This document shows, piece by piece, positions 1 to 9,612 of a stretch of DNA of 64,000 bases. Source of the stretch: Xylogone sp. PMI_703 (lineage: Eukaryota > Ascomycota > Leotiomycetes); contig JAJTUQ010000004.1 in assembly GCA_021399445.1 (NCBI GenBank), forward strand, positions 868,001 to 932,000. Reading direction: 5' to 3'. Each line of letters starts with the position of its first letter. Position 1 is the stretch's first letter. A program made the position numbers and the translations under genes. The notes beneath the pieces were generated by a model. It ran no database searches. It was not told the origin of the DNA and was given only the letters and a program-made list of their open reading frames with translations.

Positions 1-732
1 TGAGGAAGTTGCAATTCTGTGCGCCACATATGAGCATGACTTTACGAGCCAGTATGACCTCCTGAAATATCCATATTCTCGAAAAGTAGGTCCGGGATAG
101 CAAGACTGCCAAGGATATGATTTCCTCGTCTTGAGCAGCGGCAAACCTAATACCGAACAAGTTCCTGAACTTTGTCGGATAATATCCGTCGAGATACGCA
201 CTCCGGAGCTCTGCACTATTGCCCCATTCACTACTTACGCGCAAGGCCAACCGGGTGTGACTGTCACCTTCACCCAGCCAGGCGATACATAACTCAGCTT
301 GCTTATAGATGGTGCCCATCATGGGTACCTGGATTGATTTCTCATCAAAGTCCTCTTGATCGATACAGAGAGCATCAATCCAATAGTACTCCATGTTACC
401 CAATGGTGAATTCCCGTTCTCAATGAACTCTGAGTAATTCGGGTCGCCTCTATAACCACGGGCAAAATGATTTTGCATCAATCGCAGTTGACGTAAGGCC
501 GCACGGAGGTTGCGAGTGCCTAGCAAAACAAGGTCTTCACATATAATAGGAAAACAACGCGGCTCGTTCGTGAAGATATTCCAAGAAGGATCTACCACTG
601 GTGTCGGATTTCCCCAGGTATATGAAAGAGTAGTGAAATTGGGACATGATGACAGTGGGAATTCGTACATGGAAACCCGGATCGGGTCTGTGGCATTTTT
701 ACGCTGCATGTCGAATCCATCACACGGATCAT
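1..732 (-). CDS. HET-domain (heterokaryon incompatibility) protein, C-terminus beyond left edge, 5' end cut by a transposon
   Basis: Read on the minus strand from about 732 the frame stays open to base 1 (about 244 codons, no intron) and carries the HET-domain core in order: SYTWGNP, a LRAALRQLRL segment, YYWIDALCIDQED, IYKQAELCIAWLG, and near the left edge SRIWIFQEV followed by a CG motif. HET domains trigger programmed cell death or incompatibility on non-self contact in filamentous fungi. The gene continues beyond base 1. Its native start appears to be the ATG at 4056-4054: removing the hAT element (753-4041) and one target duplication joins that ATG in frame, with an upstream in-frame TAG about 35 codons before it. 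As it stands, the first in-frame ATGs left beside the element are at 732 and 720, just upstream of the HET core, so a slightly shortened protein could still be made if transcription starts in or beyond the element. The family assignment is firm; whether it is expressed is unknown. Confidence 0.85.
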
Positions 733-744
733 GAAGTTGCAACA

Positions 745-752
745 GTCGGATG
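745..752. repeat. hAT target-site duplication, left copy
   Basis: The 8 bases GTCGGATG abut the left terminal repeat and are repeated exactly at 4042-4049. Eight-base duplications are diagnostic of hAT transposition. Confidence 0.95.
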
Positions 753-770
753 CAGTGTGGGGAATAGTGT
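753..770 (+). repeat. hAT left terminal inverted repeat
   Basis: CAGTGTGGGGAATAGTGT; its reverse complement is found exactly at 4024-4041. Similarity inside the repeat falls off after 18 bases. Confidence 0.95.
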
Positions 771-891
771 CACGGCCGTAATACGCCTCTGTATTTGAGA
801 CATAAATACAGACAGCCTGTATTCCAATACACTGTATTTTTTAGACATACACACGGAATACAATACAGTACAATACACCCGTTTGGCCGTA
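771..891. repeat. hAT left subterminal repeat region
   Basis: This stretch contains many short direct and inverted copies of TGTATT/AATACA, such as CTGTATTTGAG, AATACAG and ACACTGTATT. A matching array lies just inside the other end. Such arrays are known binding sites for hAT transposases; that role here is inferred. Confidence 0.7.
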
Positions 892-3250
892 TTACAAGCG
901 TATTAAAGTGGGGCCACTTAAACCTGCACAACCTCTTGACTCCTCTGTATATACGCTCAGGCCCTTAATCTTCTGCCAGGACTTGAGGCTCTCAATCATC
1001 TCTATCGTATCTGCTTTGAGACGATTTCGTCTATCAGAGACGGTAATGTTTGAAGACGAAAACAGACGTTCCACTGATGCTGACATTGCAGGAATCGAGA
1101 GTATATCAAGCGCCATTTTGGAAAGGTTTGGATAGTCTCGTTGTTGCTCTGGTAAGAGCCACCATGTACGCACGTCGTCAAAGTCATGATGCGGAGGTAT
1201 GCGTATATAGCGAGCGTACTCGTCTCCGTTTGGCGTTGATACTCTAGGCACACGTGAGAGAGACCTTGGGAGCTTGCGTGAGGACATACCTTGATGCATG
1301 TTTCCCCTGCTTCCACTGGTTGAAGTTGCTGACCTTAGCACTACTTGGAGTGTCGATTTGATTAACGAGTGTGGTACTGGGTCGATATTTTGTCTTCCAT
1401 AGGCCAGCAACTGATTCCCTCGCCCCTTGTATCCAAGTTTGCTCCCAGTTCTTGTCAATATACTCCCACTTATAAGCGGGGTTCAGTACAAGAGCTGCAA
1501 CGTAGGCTGGCGAATCAGAGGTCTTCTCGTAGTATTTGACCAGCTTTGACCAGCCGGCGTTGATGCAAGGCCCGAGAACCGGGTCGTCTTTAAACTCCAC
1601 CTTCTTGGTTTCAAAAAGCTCTAATATGTAGTCCATGGCAGGCAGGACGTCGTCAAGTGTGGACATCGAGGACTCGAGCGAAAGAAGAGTCTCGTGTAGC
1701 TCTCTGAGAAAGTCGCAGATCTGTATTTGTGGACATGTTAGTGGTAGGTGGCCAGGGAGAAGGTCCAGGACTAGTGTAGCATGCCTTTTCGAGCGTCTCC
1801 CAATCCTCTTGCGACAACTTACCCTCGTCATCACCCTCTAACCAAATGTCATAGAATTGATTGACTGCTTTTTGGAGGTGCAGTCCACGTTCAATTAGCT
1901 TAAACCAAGAGCCCCAGCGTGTCGCGTTATCTTGTGGTAACGTGAGGCCTTTACTAAGGGTTTTAAACTTGGCGAGAAGTTGAGGTGATGCGTGTATCTT
2001 AGCACATAAGTTGTGAAGCTTTCCTAGAGGTCCTGCTTTCTTCCAGTCCTTTAACTGCTGCGTACTTGTATCGCTATCATCGATTTGATCATGTTCACTA
2101 ACAGAGAGGAAGGCATGAGTTGCAAGGTTTAGAATATGACCCTGGCAACGTATACGATGATGGCGAGGCTGGTACTCTTGTGGGATTGCTATGCGCAATT
2201 AGATGGGAGCTCCACTACAACAAGTGGCTACATACCGATTGACACTTCTCTTAGCATCGCGTCGTTATTGGGTGCGTTATCCATCTGGAAATAGCCAAGT
2301 CGGGGAGTTATGTCAAAATCGTCGATGGCCCGTCGGATGTGTAGACTCAAGTTCTCGCCCGTATGCGGCCCATCAACCTCTTTTAAGCATATCAAGGCCT
2401 CTTCTAGGTCACCTTGGGAGTTGACAAAGTGTGCGATGGCACCTAACAGAGCTAGATCATTCCCGGACGTCCAGAGGTCAGTGGAAATATGGATACAGGA
2501 ACGAGAGGCTTGGAGCTGCTCTTTGACTTGCTGTTTGTAGAAGTCGAATTGACGTATTATCCAAGACCGTATCGTATGATGATCTTCCGGGAGCCACGGT
2601 TCAATCTGACGGTTGAGGTATACTAGGAGATTCCTGAAAGACGAGCACTCGACTAAGCGTAGTGGAAGATTACATTCTGTAATAAAAGTAGTAATCAAGA
2701 CCTCTAGCTGGTCGGGGTTGACATCTGCTTGGTCAATATAGTCGTCACTACTAAGACTGCTCCCGAAACTGCCTTCCAAACTCTCTCTAAAACAACGGCG
2801 TTTTTGAGGGTTAGCAGTTGCAGTTATAAGAGAACCTTCTATTGACATCTGCCTTTTCCTTGCTCTCTCTTGACGGAGCGATAGCTCACTAATGTTATGA
2901 TTGACCTGTAAGTGGACCTTGATCAGTCGCGTACCCCCGTTCAGGAGGTATCTCTTAGAGCAGTATTTACACCTCCACTCTAACTTGTTTGCGGCATTAA
3001 AGTATTGAGTACTCGTATCTACGTCCGGCATGTGTTTATATACCCAGGAAGTTCGATTGCGGGATATCGTAGGTGTGTGGCAATCTGGGTCGAGAGAGGA
3101 TGGAGCAGAGGACGATTGCGGAGTAGAGACATCAGATATTGACAGTTGAAAAGGGTCGTATTCGTATGGAAGGAAAGGGACCTCGAGCTCGTCACATTGA
3201 AGCGAGGGAGGGCTAGAGCATCGTTGCGTACTGTTGTCGACTAAGGCCAT
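892..3250 (-). CDS. hAT transposase (BED zinc finger, C-terminal hAT dimerisation domain), 4 exons
   Basis: Exons 3250-2236, 2188-1785, 1720-1290 and 1243-892 sum to 2202 nt (733 aa). A BED-type zinc finger lies near residues 65-120 (W..C.YC near 80, then a conserved H near 110). The RNase H-like core has MDNAPNNDAML and HHRIRCQGHILNLAT. The C-terminal dimerisation region has DEYARY, WWLLPEQQRDYPNLSKMA and SVERLFSSSN. Introns 1 and 3 are GT-AG (47 and 46 bp). Intron 2 (1784-1721) needs a GC-AG donor: it has a CTAAC branch site, and skipping it restores the family-typical join LEK/ICDFL. What first look like frameshifts are therefore introns, and the transposase appears intact. It cuts and pastes the element by binding the terminal and subterminal repeats. 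Confidence 0.9.
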
Positions 3251-3869
3251 AACTTAGTTGAGTGCTTGAGTGGCTGAGTGATTGAGCCATAGGAGGGTAG
3301 GTAGGAGTAAGTAGGAGGACGCGCCCTTATATAGGTAGAAAGATCACTCTACAAGGATGTCGGTGATTTGTTTTCGCGTTTTCAAAACAGAACCTAAGCC
3401 GAATCAAGAATACTTTCGGAGCTTATATCTTGACTACAAGGTAAGTTACCATCCAAATAAGAAATTAATTGGAAACAAATATGTTAGAGCTATCGAATAA
3501 GCCTACTCCGGCGAGGTTTACTTGCGTTCTGGTGCTGTAAACTTGTAGCGTGTGTAAAAGGAAAAATGGAGCCCCAGTACATATATTCTGAAGCTATTCC
3601 CAACTTCAAAATCATTAAAAGAAGTCACATTTTAGAAAACCTTAAAACTAGTTAACACAGCAGTCTAAAAAGTATCAAAATTGGATTTATTTGACAGCCT
3701 TACCTTAGCCTGGAGCTTTATTAGGTTAAGGCCGTCCATACTATTGTAGTGTCGTTAGGGAAGAAGCTATGGACGTCTATCATATGCATTACCCCAGGAA
3801 TGGCTTAAGCGAACCCAAGAAATCAAAGGGTGCTGTGGCTGAATTGAGTCGGGATTGAGGCTGAGCAGC
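3251..3869. other. hAT internal non-coding 5' region
   Basis: Between the transposase ATG and the right subterminal array I see no other reading frame of note. A run of GAGTG/TGAGT words lies at about 3258-3285, just before the start codon. Confidence 0.5.
3326..3333 (-). promoter_or_regulatory. TATA-like box of the transposase gene
   Basis: On the minus strand the sequence reads TATATAAG about 76 bases upstream of the transposase ATG, a plausible distance for a core promoter. Confidence 0.4.
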
Positions 3870-4023
3870 ACCCCTGCAAATACAGGCGTATACAGACTGT
3901 ATTACGCTTACACTGCTGTATTATACTGTATTGTATTTTTTTCTAACCACGCACGGAATACAGCCACTGTATTGTAATAAACTGTATCTGTATTGTATTA
4001 CAGAGCCTGTATTGTATACGGCT
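3870..4023. repeat. hAT right subterminal repeat region
   Basis: Repeated TGTATT/AATACA words in both orientations mirror the array at 771-891, just inside the right terminal repeat. Confidence 0.7.
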
Positions 4024-4041
4024 ACACTATTCCCCACACTG
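4024..4041 (-). repeat. hAT right terminal inverted repeat
   Basis: ACACTATTCCCCACACTG is the exact reverse complement of 753-770. Confidence 0.95.
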
Positions 4042-4056
4042 GTCGGATGTGTCCAT
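4042..4056 (-). other. Detached first codons of the HET gene, including the second target-site duplication
   Basis: Bases 4042-4049 repeat GTCGGATG. On the minus strand the ATG at 4056-4054 reads M-D-T-S-D up to the transposon edge. In the pre-insertion sequence it continues in frame into C-C-N-F-M-I-R-V at 744 and below. This is the likely native start of the HET protein at the left edge. Confidence 0.65.
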
Positions 4057-4559
4057 GCGGCAGTGGACTGTAGTTGTAGTATGGCTTGGGCTTAAGTGGC
4101 TGCTTTCGATCTCGAAGCAAGGATCGTGGCATTCCGAAGCTCGTTTTAAAGAATACTAATGGCAGTGATAACAGTTGCCTAAACTGTAGTGAGTCCGAAC
4201 AAATTGAAGTTATAAAATGTGTTTCCTAGATTGATTATCAGCCTGTTTTTCGCGAATTTGAACCCCGTGCATGCGCCTTCAGTACGCGTACCATAGTAAA
4301 CCACACATTACTACGCAGCCCCTTTCATCGAGCTTGTGGCAGGTACCCCTACTTTGATGTGACTACTTGATATTCGGTTGAAAACTATATCATATTAAAA
4401 GGCATAAACCAAGGCTGTACAGAATAGATAATCTAATTGATTCAAATATGTAGCACATGACGTCCAGGGTCCAGCCTGTGTCTAGATCTCAGGCACACAT
4501 CTTCTCCACGTTCATCAACCTCAAAGGCGTGTTCAGCCCAAGACATATGCCCATCAACG
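4057..4559. other. Intergenic: former HET promoter and MFS promoter
   Basis: No gene seen. The region lies between the divergent HET start (4056, minus) and the efflux-pump start (4560, plus), so before the insertion it would have been a shared promoter. Confidence 0.4.
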
Positions 4560-6287
4560 ATGGCAGACCACGCTAGAGACAGTACTATTGAACTTGATGC
4601 CATTGTTCCTTTGCCTGCAGCGCCACATATTCCACTTGATAAGGCAGTTCAGCCACCTATTCAAGCACTTTCCCCTGGGACTGAACACAGGGAAGGCAGC
4701 AATGCTACTCTATCTCGCAGCAAGTTTCGCATTACCATGATCCTCGTGGCATGCTTCTTATCAGTATTTGTTGCCGCCCTTGATGTTACCATTATCGCTA
4801 CGGCTGTTCCTACCATTACCTCAGAACTTCACTCTCCCTCTGGCTACGCGTGGATTGGTGGTGCCTACCTGCTCACTACTGCGGCTGGTGCACCGATATG
4901 GGCCAAATTATCGGACATATGGGGTCGCAAAATCATGCTGCTGGCTGCAGTCGCTCTGTTCATGGCCGGCAGCCTTCTTTGCGCACTTGCAGTTGACATG
5001 GCCATGCTCATTGCTGGCCGAGCCCTCCAAGGAGCTGCAGGTGGAGCGCTGATTATGCTAGTGGATATTATCATCAGCGATCTCTTCAGTATGCGACAAC
5101 GAAGCTTGTTTCTTGGACTCTGTGAGGCAATATGGGCCATAGCTGGTGCGATTGGTCCTGTGCTCGGTGGTCTCCTTACACACTATGTTTCCTGGCGATG
5201 GTGCTGGTGGATTAACCTTCCCTGCTGTGGCATTGCTTTTGTTATCCTCGCCTTGTTCTTAGACGTGCACAATCCTAAGACGCCACTCAGAGATGGTATC
5301 AAGGCAATTGACTGGGCCGGATCGGTGAGCATCCTGGCAGTCACTATCATGGTGCTTTTGGGACTAGATTTTGGCGGGAACACCTTTGCCTGGTCATCAC
5401 CCAAGGTCATTTGTTTGGTCATCTTCGGCGCCCTATGCAGCATACTCTTTATCTACAGCGAGAAGAGACTTGCGAAATATCCCCTAATGCCCTTAGCATT
5501 ATTCACGCAGCGATCCAATGTAGCTACTCTTCTGGTGGCATTCTTCCATGGTGTTTCATCTATCGGCAGCGAATATTACCTTCCTCTTTACTTTCAGTCT
5601 GCTAAAGAGGCCTCGACTTTGAAATCGGGTATGCTTTTAGTTCCACAATTTGTGGCAACCTCACTTACCAGTGTCCTCTCCGGCCTCATAATTCATCGTA
5701 CCGGGCGTTACAGGGAACTCCTTTGGATGGGACCTGTCCTGCTCACCATTGGAAACGGACTGTATATATGCCTGAACTCGACAACTTCCATCGGTGCAAT
5801 AGTCTGGTTTGAGCTTCTTGGTGGTGCAGGTAGTGGACTTCAATTCATGCCTCCGATGGTTGCAATGCAGGCTCTATGTGCGCAGAAAGATGTTGGGACG
5901 GCGACTTCCACTCTTGTATTCATCCGCTCCGTGGGGCTAGCAATCTCTGTTGTCTTGGGTGGTGTCGTCTTCCAAAACTCGATGGACAACCAAGCCTCCA
6001 ACCTCCGCGCTGCTGGAATCCCAGCCGATATTACTGAGTTACTCTCTGGTAAAAATGCAGCAGCAAACGTTATGATCACTCACACTGTAACCGATCCAAT
6101 CCAAAGCAGAGCAATTAAAAATGCTTTCTCTATCAGCCTACGGAATCTGTGGATTATGTGCATGTGTTTTTCGTTCTGTGGCATGGTTGCTAGTCTATTT
6201 GTTGCAAAGGCGGTTCTATCCAAGGAACATACCGAGACTGTCACAGGACTTGCGGATAAGAAGGAAGACGGAGTGGTGAGTGCCTGA
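4560..6287 (+). CDS. MFS multidrug/toxin efflux pump, DHA2 (14-TM) type
   Basis: An intronless 575-aa membrane protein. A polar N-terminus (about 55 residues) is followed by the first membrane helix and the motif LDVTIIATAVPTI, typical of drug:H+ antiporters. The loop 2-3 motif is KLSDIWGRK, motif B is in AGRALQGAAGGAL, and the helix-5 motif C is in AIGPVLGGLLTHYVSWRW. A further hydrophobic pair around LGLDFGG and the 14-helix pattern match the DHA2 family of fungal pumps that export drugs, mycotoxins or metabolites at the plasma membrane. No biosynthetic gene is nearby, so the substrate is unknown. The ATG chosen is the first in frame. Confidence 0.93.
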   Translation: MADHARDSTIELDAIVPLPAAPHIPLDKAVQPPIQALSPGTEHREGSNATLSRSKFRITMILVACFLSVFVAALDVTIIATAVPTITSELHSPSGYAWIGGAYLLTTAAGAPIWAKLSDIWGRKIMLLAAVALFMAGSLLCALAVDMAMLIAGRALQGAAGGALIMLVDIIISDLFSMRQRSLFLGLCEAIWAIAGAIGPVLGGLLTHYVSWRWCWWINLPCCGIAFVILALFLDVHNPKTPLRDGIKAIDWAGSVSILAVTIMVLLGLDFGGNTFAWSSPKVICLVIFGALCSILFIYSEKRLAKYPLMPLALFTQRSNVATLLVAFFHGVSSIGSEYYLPLYFQSAKEASTLKSGMLLVPQFVATSLTSVLSGLIIHRTGRYRELLWMGPVLLTIGNGLYICLNSTTSIGAIVWFELLGGAGSGLQFMPPMVAMQALCAQKDVGTATSTLVFIRSVGLAISVVLGGVVFQNSMDNQASNLRAAGIPADITELLSGKNAAANVMITHTVTDPIQSRAIKNAFSISLRNLWIMCMCFSFCGMVASLFVAKAVLSKEHTETVTGLADKKEDGVVSA

Positions 6288-6591
6288 TATCAAAATATTC
6301 ATAATGTAAAGGTCACCACTGCATTTCGTTGAAGCTTTGGAACTCATGTAAAGAAGCTATACGACGTAAATCTGATGGTTTATAATGCAGATAATAAACT
6401 ATCATACAAGGGTAGCATAACATATAAACCCTTGTGCTCTAGAAACTATAAACTGAAACCATGTTTGGACATTACAATTTTTTAGAATAAGTTTTAGGCT
6501 GTCTTTATTTATTAAGCTGGGATGTGATGAAGAAATAAAGATCTCTCGTTATGGATAGTTTCAAGAATTCAGATTGCAAGCGACTTTGCCT
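6288..6591. other. Intergenic, 3' flank of the efflux pump
   Basis: AT-rich; nothing recognised. Confidence 0.3.
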
Positions 6592-7339
6592 TCAACAGTT
6601 GAATCCTAGTATAATGCTTCCGATGATACTTCCAACAGTAGTGCCAACAGTATCTCCCACCAAATACCCTGCTGCTACGCCAATTTCTCCGCTAATGATT
6701 GTCCCAGTCCGGGATGTTCCCTCTCTACCTAACTGCTCCTGCCAGTTTTCGGCGGTGATATACAGCGATAGCCTAACACTGAGGAACGCCCAGTTTCTTG
6801 CAATGATCGATGCAGTTTTTAACAAGAGCGTGAAGCTGGGATTAGCGCGGCCGGCTTCTCCAATGAGGCGAATATATACCTGATTATTTTTGGTAAGTAT
6901 AACTATGAATGGCTCAAAGAACTCTTCCATTATCTGTTAATTTACCTCGTTTCTCCTTTCCTCATCTTCTAGGTCTTCAAAAGACCTATTGAAACTCTCA
7001 CTAGAGTATTTTTCTAGGTAGTACTCCAGAGGAAGTGCATTTGCCTTCTTCAGGCAGGCAATCAACAGCCCCAATGGGTTGGCCTTCTTCCTCATCTCTA
7101 CCAAGCATTTATTCCTCAGTTCGTGGGCCTCTATGGTCCCGGCGGCGCGTGGAATTTAATCACTGGCTACATATTTAATAATATTTTGGGCTTGGAGTAT
7201 TCCCTCCTGGTCTTGCGATTTCCCACCATCCACTTGTTCCAGATCACTATGATTCTTCTTTATTCGCGGTATTGGGACCGTCCATGGCGTTTGCAACGTC
7301 CATACTATTGACAGTATTCATGGTATTGGCAGCATCCAT
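6592..7339 (-). pseudogene. Decayed or unresolved reading frame, unrecognised
   Basis: The minus strand shows protein-like pieces in sequence but in changing frames: an M-D-x-A-N-rich start at 7339, a Gln/Asp-rich stretch (SDLEQVDGGKSQDQEGI), a Lys/Leu-rich stretch (LLIACLKKANALPLEYYLEKY), an acidic stretch (FEDLEDEERRNE), and a 112-residue open frame (6930-6592). That frame ends in a glycine-zipper-like hydrophobic tail with repeated GxxxG spacing. I could not join the pieces with convincing introns; at least one frameshift and one stop separate them. It may be a pseudogene, or the 112-residue frame may be a separate small protein. No function assigned. Confidence 0.3.
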
Positions 7340-7939
7340 GATGTTGACTTGATATAAGGGGAGATGTTGGTTTATGAATCGTGGTGGCTGTGATTTGGGA
7401 TGGGGCCGAGCACAGAAGTACGAGTAGTGGTAAGTGAATTAGCAGTCCACGGCTGTTAGACTGTGAAGAGAGGCAGTGAATTTCTAAACCTGGATCTCGT
7501 TCCAATCACGAAGCATGATGACGTGTGATATTGGAAAATCTCCAAATAAGTCAAGTTGTCAAAAATCATGAGTACAAGTAGCGAGAAGATGAAGTTGTGA
7601 AAGTAGTCGCGTTGATTAGGTTTTGGGCAGCTAGCACGCAGCCGGGGTGCAGCTAAGTCGCGGGCAAGTGTGACTACGGCTAGTGGCTTCAGTTATGCAG
7701 TCCTAAGATCTTACCAGACCTACTACTACTGTTAATCGATTCATGGCCATTAATCCAAATTTACACGCGTCCTGACAATGTTACCACGATGCATTTTGGC
7801 TCCTGAGTAGTAGCTGCCTCGGAGAGCACTAAGTATTTATGACCCACATAGTCGACACCAACAAATTCATGCAATTATTAATATACAATAACTCTCTAGT
7901 GTTCGCAGCGGCTGTGGAATTTCTAATACAGCCATGTAG
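7340..7939. other. Intergenic
   Basis: Nothing recognised. Confidence 0.3.
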
Positions 7940-9040
7940 CTAGATTGAGGGTACATCTTCCGTAATAGAAAGCTGCAGTGGGTTTTCGCCTCTAGTCATC
8001 CTCCAATGATTGCTAGACCGTATCAACTCTTCACAACCCTCGACAACCCAAGGCCACTTTTGCAAAAATCCAGGGGTAGCTTCCCAGCTCTCTGCTTGAT
8101 ATGGTTCACCCCAGATAATCAACCCTCGTCGACCAGTAGTAAGCTCATCGTCTCCTCGTAACTGCACCACACGCTTGGCTACTGGAGAAACTTGGGAAGA
8201 CCATGGCATGGAATACAACTCTCCATCAATTAGGTTACCAACCACATCACTTATTAACTCTGCGTGATCAAAGTGAGCGTCCCATCTGATCAGATTTTCT
8301 CGCATCTTTGGAAAGGGAAGGAGATCGATCCATGTGGAATGTACGAGGGTTGTCTGGAGGTGTGTTGGACTGAGGCAGGTAGGGAGATCTGCTGAGTGTG
8401 CTGAAGTAACTGCTGAATATCCAGGAAAGAGTGAGTGGATATTAAACACCTCAAAATGCTCTCCATATGGAACGAAATGAACCGTTGTGCGTTCAAGAAT
8501 GTCCTTATTTAAGAGAAGTCCGCGAAATACGTTGTAATATATAAGATGGAGCAAGTGATCAGCGGGTAGCTGAAGCTTCATCCTGGGCGATTGGCTTGAA
8601 TCAACCGTCGTGGCACTGAGAGTTGCTACCATAGACAAATCAGATTTCTCCACAGCGTTTCTATAGTGGTTTACATTCCGGGAACTTTGACTAGGGGCCT
8701 GACAATCATGATATGACCTTGTGTTCGATTCGGATGCAGAAGGTGCTTCATAGTCCTCAAGCCGCCAACGATCAATAGTGTATGGATGCCGTCGACGTTC
8801 AATCTTCTTATCTAATATATTTTGCTCTCTAATACGCCGTCCTACCCAATCAGCTCGATAAGCTTGTTGACGCGGTATTGCATCAAACACAGAAGCGTGC
8901 TAGCTCGGTCAAAACTCACTGTGGGCTCTTTGGTTGAGTCTATTTTGAATTTTCTTCCGCTGCCTTCTCTCATCATTGGCGTTCGGGCTAACATTGGCCC
9001 TGTGCTCGGATGTAGAAGCTGACTCAACTGGCGCTGCCAT
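7940..9040 (-). CDS. bZIP transcription factor with DUF3425 domain
   Basis: Two exons (9040-8920 and 8841-7940, 78-bp intron 8919-8842) give 340 aa. The splice joins the basic region: RRQRKKIQNRLNQRAH from exon 1 runs on into RRRIREQ from exon 2, the N-x2-Q-R-A-x-R signature of fungal bZIP factors. The leucine zipper after it is short and poor. The C-terminal two thirds is DUF3425, with LLHLIYYNVFRGLLLNKDI, STWIDLLPFPKMRENLI and WGEPYQAESWE. It is probably a nuclear DNA-binding regulator. It is divergent from the SDR gene at 9613, and the 572 bp between them hold a thrice-repeated 13-bp motif, so it may regulate itself and the SDR (inference). Confidence 0.88.
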
Positions 9041-9150
9041 GTTCCTTACGTTTCAATGAAAAGTGTCTAAGTATAAGTGCAGGCAGTACTGGTGAGAAAA
9101 GAAACTCAAGAATTCTTAGATATTCCCATAAAACCAATCCAGGAGAGGCA

Positions 9151-9302
9151 AAAAGTGTCAGCCACGCTTGTCCGAAGAGAGAGAGGGGTTGAGGAGGCGG
9201 CATAACCGGTGTGGCGGCGGCTCAGTGCCCTGTAGACTAAGCCGTAACTGGCAAAAGTGTCAGCCGTGGTGAATAGGCCGTATACGGAGAAAATGGTCAG
9301 CC
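9151..9302. promoter_or_regulatory. Three copies of a 13-bp motif in a divergent promoter
   Basis: AAAAGTGTCAGCC occurs at 9151-9163 and 9253-9265, and the variant AAAATGGTCAGCC at 9290-9302, all in the same orientation, between the bZIP gene (start 9040, minus) and the SDR gene (start 9613, plus). They may be binding sites for a regulator, perhaps the adjacent bZIP protein; this is inference. No other gene is seen in 9041-9612. Confidence 0.45.
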
Positions 9303-9612
9303 AATCCTCTTTAGTTCAGAAATAATAATAGGCGAGCAGCTATATTTACGTACAGAAATGATTTCGACGGTATTATGTAGGGCGTCATGTATCTACGGCT
9401 TTGTCGGATCAATGTTACTACGGCTACCTCTATAAGCATGTGGGTGCATAGGTAAAGTTGGAAGTGTAGTATAAAGGAGAGGCTATCCAACATGATTCTC
9501 GAAATCTTGTAGTAGTCCGTTCGCAGCTAGTAATTGTTATTTACCTAACTCTTCTCCTTTATCTGCTCACTCTTATTCTGTATTTCATAACATACTCGAC
9601 AAAGTCCCCGTC

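Larger units (their letters stand above)
753..4041 (-). mobile_element. Complete hAT-superfamily DNA transposon (about 3.29 kb)
   Basis: The element is bounded by perfect 18-bp terminal inverted repeats (753-770 and 4024-4041), flanked by identical 8-bp target duplications, and encodes one BED-finger hAT transposase on the minus strand that reads through intact after splicing. Both subterminal regions are packed with short TGTATT/AATACA words, as expected for transposase-binding subterminal repeats. Perfect duplications and an open transposase suggest a recent insertion by a possibly autonomous element. It lies inside the 5' end of a HET-domain gene on the same strand. Confidence 0.95.

Noticed and set aside
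1653..2198. Apparent frameshifts and stops in the hAT transposase
   Set aside because: All three breaks are removed by introns (2235-2189, 1784-1721 with a GC donor, 1289-1244), and the exons sum to a whole number of codons.
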